DNA from: a candidate division FCPU426 bacterium
Lineage (GTDB): Bacteria; Oederibacteriota; JAAXVQ01; JAUVAV01
NCBI GenBank assembly: GCA_030619365.1
Contig: JAUXBQ010000022.1
Span: 1-17,011, forward strand
Direction: 5' to 3'
DNA: 17,011 bases
Shown: positions 12,930 to 17,011 of the stretch, one piece after another
Position numbering within the stretch: the stretch's first letter is position 1
Layout of the letters: each line of letters opens with the position of its first letter
The notes under the pieces: generated by a model
The model's input: the letters and a program-made list of their open reading frames with translations, nothing else
Database searches by the model: none
Told to the model about the DNA's origin: nothing
Position numbers and translations under genes: made by a program

Positions 12930-15275
12930 CTACTTGCGCTTATACTTGCCTTTTTTGCTGCCACGCCGGGTATAACCAATGGTGACCGCCCGCTGCGCGG
13001 GAAGCCGCTGCTGCCGTCCGGCAACATGCACGGTCAGGGCTTCGCGTTTCCTGGCGGGTTCCCATCTCAGTTTGATGGTTTTTTGATCGACCGTGACCCA
13101 CACGCATCCCCCGTGCCACATTAAACTGTACGACAGTGCTTTCCAATGGTGAGGCAGATGCGGCTCGAAGTGCAGCAACCCTCGGCAGATCCGCGTGCCG
13201 CCAAAACCCAGAATCACGGCCTGCCAGGACCCGCCCAGACAGGCGGCGTGAATGCCGTGGTGCGTGTTGCCATGCACGTTGCGCAAGTCGGTGAGCAGCG
13301 AGGCGTTCAAGTAGCGCCGGGCTTTCACCATATTGTTCACGCGGCCGGCCACGGCCGCGTGAATGGAAGGCGAAAGCGAGGATTTATGCAGGGTGCGCGC
13401 TTCATAGTAATCGAAATTGCGCTTGATTTCCGAGGATCTGAATTCGTCGGTCAAGAGGAAATGGAGCATCACCACGTCGGCCTGTTTCACGTATTGGGTT
13501 TTTTGGAGCTCGCGGACCGGCATTTTGGGGAGCGCGGGGATAAAAAAATCGTCCAGTTCGGGCAAGGGCAGATTGCGCAGCTTGAAATACCCGTCAAAGG
13601 CCTCAATGAGCTCCCCCCGCCGTTTGATATGGATTTGACCGGCAATGCGGCGCCATTCCTCCGCTTCGCCGGTGCGCAGTTGCAGGCGTTCCGAGAGTTT
13701 TTTAACCAGCGCCGGGGCTTTGCCGCGGAGGATACGGTATATTCTGGCGGCCATGGTCAGATTCCAGCTCGCCAGGGCATTGGTGTAGGCGTTGTTGTTC
13801 ACGTTTTCGTGAAATTCATCCGGGCCGATAATATTCTTGATCTCGTAATAATTCCTGCGCTGGTTGAAACTGACGCGGCTGGTCCAGAAGCGCGCGGTTT
13901 CGACCACCATTTCCAGCCCGTGCTTCAGCATAAAGTCTTCATCGCCGGTGAAAAAATAATACTGCAGCGTGGCGTAGGCGATATCCGCGGTGATATGCTG
14001 CTCCATTTGGCCGGTGTTAATGGCCTTGATGGTGCCATCCAGGTCCTTGTGCCACTCGGGCGTGGTCTCCTTCCCGGTATCGGCCGATTCCCAGGGAAAC
14101 ATGGCGCCTTCGTAACCGTTGGCCTGGGCGATCTCGCGGGCCGCCGGCAGACGGTTGTACCGGTAGAGCAAAAGGTTTTTAGCGACCTTGGGAAACATGT
14201 AAACGAAGTAGGGCAGGGTGAAAATCTCGGTGTCCCAGAAGGAATGTCCCCGGTACCCTTCCCCGGAGAGGCCCTTAGCGCCAATGCCGCAAGCGTCCTC
14301 GCTTTCATTGGCCATGGTCATGAGATGATAAACGTTGAAGCGCAGGGCGCGCTCGGTATCCGGGTCGCCGGCGATCGCAATGTCGGCCCGTTTCCAGCGA
14401 ATGGCCCAGGCCTTGGCATGTTCCTGAAAGAGCTGGTCAAATCCTTTTTTGGCGGCGCGTTCCACGCAGTCCGCGGACACCTTCTTGATGCGGTTGGGGT
14501 TGATATGGCACGAGGTGTACAGGGACACGTAGTAGGTAAGGCAGGCGGTTTCCCCGCGCTTCAGGTGAAGCTGAAACGTCCGCTGGGGCTGGCGGATGGT
14601 GCGGTTGCGGTGCTCCACCTCCATAAGCGTGCCGTAGGCCAGATGGGTGGCTTTCTCAAAGGTTTTCACGCACAGGTAATTGACGTCGCCCACCTTGGAG
14701 ACTTCATGGATGTTTACGTGTTTCTTGTCTCCTTCGGTAATGATGCCCTTGTTGACCATCGCGGCGTTCACCGCGGAAATGACGGTAAAGGTCGCCGGTC
14801 CGTCCAGGGGTTGTAAAAACACCCGCATCACGGCCAGATGCTTATTGGGCAGCGAAAAATACCGCAGGGACTGGTAGGAGAAGCGCTGTTTCTGGGCATT
14901 GGCGTAAATGGTGCGCCGGGCCAGGGCCGCCCGCCGCATGTCCAGGACCCGCCGGTGGTCCAGCACCTCCATGGCCGTGACGTCCAGCTTCTGCCCGCCG
15001 GCGGAGATGCGCAGGTCAATGGGATTGGGGGCATTGACCAGTTCGGGAACCTGCGAAGTGAGGTGGTCGAATACGCCCGCAAAAAACGTGCCCGGACAAC
15101 AGCCCTTGGAATTTTCCTCCAGGATGCCCCGGCTTCCCACGTAGCCGTTACCCAGGGCAAATAACGTTTCGTGCATGCCCTGCAGCTCCCGGGACCAATC
15201 GCTGGCATAGATTTGCCAGCGGGCGTCTGACATATAAGGACTAAAATGGTCTTTGTCGCGTACGGATTTGGTCAA
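12930..15275 (-). CDS. GH65 alpha-glucoside (disaccharide) phosphorylase
   Basis: Family GH65 enzymes phosphorolyse alpha-linked glucosides such as maltose, trehalose, kojibiose or nigerose, giving beta-glucose-1-phosphate plus the acceptor sugar. From the TTG at 15275 (AGGAG 9 bases upstream) it has 781 residues. ATG at 15233 (767 residues, no RBS) is an alternative, and GTG at 15392 is unlikely because a promoter-like sequence lies inside that extension. Family markers are ETLFALGNGYVGSRG, GYRGHSFWDTEIFTLPYF, the catalytic-acid segment GPDEFHENVNNNAYTN (Glu487 in this numbering), KQADVVMLHF (phosphate site) and HGIHAACLGGSWQAVILGFGG. The C-terminal 30 residues are Lys/Arg-rich. Substrate is undetermined. 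No beta-phosphoglucomutase lies adjacent. The kinase/regulator pair follows on the same strand. Confidence 0.92.
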   Translation of the reverse strand: MTKSVRDKDHFSPYMSDARWQIYASDWSRELQGMHETLFALGNGYVGSRGILEENSKGCCPGTFFAGVFDHLTSQVPELVNAPNPIDLRISAGGQKLDVTAMEVLDHRRVLDMRRAALARRTIYANAQKQRFSYQSLRYFSLPNKHLAVMRVFLQPLDGPATFTVISAVNAAMVNKGIITEGDKKHVNIHEVSKVGDVNYLCVKTFEKATHLAYGTLMEVEHRNRTIRQPQRTFQLHLKRGETACLTYYVSLYTSCHINPNRIKKVSADCVERAAKKGFDQLFQEHAKAWAIRWKRADIAIAGDPDTERALRFNVYHLMTMANESEDACGIGAKGLSGEGYRGHSFWDTEIFTLPYFVYMFPKVAKNLLLYRYNRLPAAREIAQANGYEGAMFPWESADTGKETTPEWHKDLDGTIKAINTGQMEQHITADIAYATLQYYFFTGDEDFMLKHGLEMVVETARFWTSRVSFNQRRNYYEIKNIIGPDEFHENVNNNAYTNALASWNLTMAARIYRILRGKAPALVKKLSERLQLRTGEAEEWRRIAGQIHIKRRGELIEAFDGYFKLRNLPLPELDDFFIPALPKMPVRELQKTQYVKQADVVMLHFLLTDEFRSSEIKRNFDYYEARTLHKSSLSPSIHAAVAGRVNNMVKARRYLNASLLTDLRNVHGNTHHGIHAACLGGSWQAVILGFGGTRICRGLLHFEPHLPHHWKALSYSLMWHGGCVWVTVDQKTIKLRWEPARKREALTVHVAGRQQRLPAQRAVTIGYTRRGSKKGKYKRK

Positions 15276-15311
15276 AGCGGCACACTCCTGATCGAAAAAT
15301 AAAAGTGTTGG

Positions 15312-15340
15312 AATAGCCCAGGATTTCTTGGCTTTGTCAA
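15312..15340 (-). promoter_or_regulatory. Candidate promoter of the GH65 gene
   Basis: On the minus strand a perfect TTGACA (15335-15340) is followed, 17 bases on, by GCTATT. The -10 match is modest. If used, transcription starts near 15305, downstream of the GTG at 15392, which argues against the longest possible reading frame. Confidence 0.35.
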
Positions 15341-15428
15341 CTTCATACCAGCAACCCACCCTAAAGGGGGGGCTTCTCAAAAAGTATCGCACAAACCGGG
15401 CGATTTCGCCAATTTCTAAAAATAACTA

Positions 15429-15456
15429 TTGTACTTTTTCCCAGGTCGATTAAAAT
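15429..15456 (+). promoter_or_regulatory. Promoter of the four-TM protein gene
   Basis: TTGTAC and TAAAAT are spaced by 16 bases, and transcription would begin near 15463. This supports the ATG at 15494 over the earlier in-frame ATG at 15455. Confidence 0.5.
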
Positions 15457-15493
15457 GCCTTTGGCAGGTTACTTTGACCCAAGGAGGGATAGT

Positions 15494-15922
15494 ATGAAAA
15501 TCGGCAAATTGTTTATCGCGGTGATCGTGTCCTACGTGCTGGTGGCCGTGCTTGACGTCATCGCCAACCTCTTCATCCTGGGGGGCGCCTGGCAGAGCGT
15601 GGTCACCAAAGGAATTCTGCCCACAGCCCAGATCAGCGTGGGCAACGGTTTTTGGTACCTGATTATCTTGGCGCTTCCGGTCACCATCATGGGCATCTTC
15701 TACGCCTACGGCGGCAAGGTCCTGGGTACGGTCACAGGCAAATTCTGGCTGGGATTTGGTTGCGGCACCCTGGTGAATGTCCGCCTGCTGACGCAATTCG
15801 TGTTCACGGAAATTCCTTTCAGCATCGTCTCCCTGGGGCTGATCGTCAATTGGATCGGTTTCGTGGCGGCGGCCTACCTGATCGCAAAGCTTTACGGTCC
15901 CGGCGACTGGGCCACGCCCTAA
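15494..15922 (+). CDS. Four-TM membrane protein, unknown function
   Basis: The ATG at 15494 follows a near-perfect AGGAGGG with 5-base spacing, giving 142 residues. Four hydrophobic stretches span nearly the whole protein: about 6-28 (FIAVIVSYVLVAVLDVIANL), 54-74 (FWYLIILALPVTIMGIFYAY), 82-97 and 110-130 (SIVSLGLIVNWIGFVAAAYL). Only short loops join them and there is no catalytic-looking motif. It is flanked by its own promoter and a strong terminator, so it is probably monocistronic. I do not recognise the family with confidence; it resembles small integral membrane proteins of unknown function common in environmental genomes. Confidence 0.85.
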   Translation: MKIGKLFIAVIVSYVLVAVLDVIANLFILGGAWQSVVTKGILPTAQISVGNGFWYLIILALPVTIMGIFYAYGGKVLGTVTGKFWLGFGCGTLVNVRLLTQFVFTEIPFSIVSLGLIVNWIGFVAAAYLIAKLYGPGDWATP

Positions 15923-15949
15923 ACCGGTTTTTGGTTCGACCCCCGTTGT

Positions 15950-15988
15950 ACGAAAAAAAGCCTCCCCTCCCGGGAGGCTTTTTTTCGT
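15950..15988. terminator. Strong bidirectional rho-independent terminator
   Basis: Perfect 17-base arms (ACGAAAAAAAGCCTCCC and its complement) flank a 5-base loop. The GC-rich stem GCCTCCC/GGGAGGC is followed by seven T on the plus strand and, because of symmetry, also by a T-run on the minus strand. It ends the four-TM protein transcript. Confidence 0.92.
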
Positions 15989-16035
15989 CAGACCCTCGCC
16001 AATGCAAGAATATTACTAACGGAAAATGATTTGTC

Positions 16036-16064
16036 TTGTGCCCGGTTTTATGGTGTCTTATGTT
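16036..16064 (+). promoter_or_regulatory. Promoter of the DUF454 gene
   Basis: TTGTGC and TATGTT are spaced by 17 bases. Transcription from about 16071 would exclude the upstream in-frame starts at 16036 and 16060 and leave the ATG at 16102. Confidence 0.45.
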
Positions 16065-16101
16065 TAGGTCTGAAGAACACTCGGGGGAGAGCCTGAAAAC
16101 C

Positions 16102-16482
16102 ATGAAACTGATCAATCCGGTTAAGGTCGTTTTCGTCATCTGCGGCTGGCTGAGCCTGAGCGTGGGCATTATCGGCATTTGGTTGCCCATATTACCCACC
16201 ACGCCTTTTATTCTGCTCGCAGCTTACTGTTTTTCCAGGGGATCCCTGCGCCTGCACCGCTGGCTGCGCGGCAACCGGCATTTCGGAGAAATCATCCGTG
16301 ACTGGGAAACCCACCGCGGCCTCCGCCGGCCCGCCAAAATCATGGCCACGGTCATGATCGTACTTTTATTTTCCTATACGCTTATTTTCGTCGGCGTGCC
16401 GATTTATGTGAAAATCCTGCTGGTGTTCGTCGCGCTGTTCGTTCTAACTTACCTCTGGACCCGTCCGACCGTGCCTGAATGA
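16102..16482 (+). CDS. DUF454 (YbaN-like) inner-membrane protein
   Basis: 126 residues from the ATG at 16102. The hallmark of the DUF454/YbaN family is present: GIIGIWLPILPTTPFILLAAYCFSRGS, then LHRWLRGNRHFGEIIRDWE. Two further TM helices (about 78-96 and 101-118) follow a basic loop (THRGLRRPAKIM). The molecular function of the family is unknown. Ribosome-site placement is not ideal: GGGGGAG lies about 13 bases upstream of this ATG, and a CTG codon 4 bases after the GGGGGAGAG could conceivably be used instead. The gene stands alone behind its own promoter. Confidence 0.88.
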   Translation: MKLINPVKVVFVICGWLSLSVGIIGIWLPILPTTPFILLAAYCFSRGSLRLHRWLRGNRHFGEIIRDWETHRGLRRPAKIMATVMIVLLFSYTLIFVGVPIYVKILLVFVALFVLTYLWTRPTVPE

Positions 16483-16546
16483 ATTCCGAACACTAATGCT
16501 TGCTCTCGGCCTGAAGGTGCGGGGGCGTATGCGTGCGGTTAACATA

Positions 16547-17011
16547 TTAAAAATACACCCGGATTCCTCCCTGACCATAGGGGCCGCTGTAGTCAATCGT
16601 GAAGTTCGAACCGTCGCCGTTGACCCAGCGCACGGTTTCGTCCCGGTCCGTGACCTCCTCGATTTTAGCGTAACGATAGCCGATTTCCGCTCCCACGGCC
16701 ATATAAGGTGTGAGAAACCATTCTCCGCCGCCCATGATTTTGACCCCTGCAGCCGTTCCCTTATAGGTCTGCACCAAAGTTCCACCACCGGTCCCTGCCA
16801 GGTGATATTCAGCGTCCGACGTCGTCACTCCGATCAACCCCAGGCCCAGGGTCCACAAGAAGGTTTCTTCCACCGGGAATACGGCTTTGCCGAACACGCC
16901 GAACTCCAGACCCGAGACGTAATAGGACTGCAGTTCGCCGGGAAAAGCTTCGTTTTCGGTGTAGGCATTCAATCCGCCAAATTCCATGCCCAGCAGCAGG
17001 TAATCTGTCAG
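16547..17011 (-). CDS. Outer-membrane beta-barrel protein, C-terminal part (5' end outside window)
   Basis: The frame is open to the right edge, so at least 154 residues are seen and the N-terminus is missing. The sequence alternates short amphipathic strands rich in Gly, Tyr and Phe (YYVSGLEFGVFGKAVFPVEE, WTLGLGLIGVTT, GVKIMGGGEWFLTPYMAVGA, EIGYRYAKIEEV, GQGGIRVYF) and ends in a terminal Phe, the signature recognised by the BAM machinery. This fits an OmpA/OmpW-like small barrel or an outer-membrane-beta-barrel-domain protein, and it is the best evidence in the window that the organism has an outer membrane. Its exact family cannot be fixed from this part. Confidence 0.75.
   Translation of the reverse strand: MTDYLLLGMEFGGLNAYTENEAFPGELQSYYVSGLEFGVFGKAVFPVEETFLWTLGLGLIGVTTSDAEYHLAGTGGGTLVQTYKGTAAGVKIMGGGEWFLTPYMAVGAEIGYRYAKIEEVTDRDETVRWVNGDGSNFTIDYSGPYGQGGIRVYF

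Noticed and set aside
13146..14816. 556-codon plus-strand open frame opposite the GH65 gene
   Set aside because: It is the antisense shadow of a well-supported GH65 coding sequence in GC-rich DNA; its residue content (Gly, Val, His, Phe rich, no motifs) is typical of such shadows.

Overview
The window is 17 kb of a GC-rich, gene-dense bacterial chromosome. The host is probably diderm: there are two lipoprotein signal peptides, a C-terminal outer-membrane beta-barrel fragment ending in Phe at the right edge, and two-component regulators including a sigma-54-activator-type one. I cannot name the lineage from sequence alone. The mixture of genes fits an uncultivated or anaerobic group better than a familiar model organism. 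No rRNA, tRNA, CRISPR array, transposase, integrase or phage gene was found.

Left end (1-2843): the 3' part of mazG (+) faces an acpS-nagA pair (-) whose reading frames overlap by 2 bases. Between them lies an AT-richer island of about 0.9 kb holding a DUF4258/DUF2283 toxin-antitoxin-like pair (-), a cluster of hairpins including a perfect 44-bp palindrome, and two GTGCCAG(G/C)CACCC elements. The island is bracketed by an exact 42-bp direct repeat. Both copies encode, on the minus strand, the last residues of NagA followed by a stop codon. This looks like an insertion or recombination at the 3' end of nagA, and it also changed the tail of mazG.

Middle (2959-10193): a REC-GAF-HD-GYP response regulator with a degenerate GYP motif (-); divergently a NosR/RnfG-like FMN-binding, CxxxCP membrane electron-transfer protein (+); a two-TM membrane protein (-); a small lipoprotein (-); a possibly truncated hypothetical ORF (-); an ECF sigma factor (-); and, divergent from it, an orphan sugar-type ABC substrate-binding lipoprotein (+) whose leader contains a terminator-like hairpin.

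Right part (10201-17011): on the minus strand, a GH65 alpha-glucoside phosphorylase is followed by a histidine kinase/response regulator pair. The regulator has the architecture of a sigma-54 activator, but its GAFTGA loop reads GAHSEA and its Walker B Asp is Asn. Then come a four-TM hypothetical protein with a strong promoter and terminator (+), a DUF454/YbaN membrane protein (+), and the C-terminus of a beta-barrel protein (-, cut by the edge).

Functionally the window mixes housekeeping genes (nucleotide clean-up, ACP activation, amino-sugar catabolism) with sensing genes and sugar uptake or phosphorolysis genes. The most unusual signals are the 42-bp-repeat-bounded TA island and the set of regulators with degenerate catalytic motifs (HD-GYP, AAA+, H-box).
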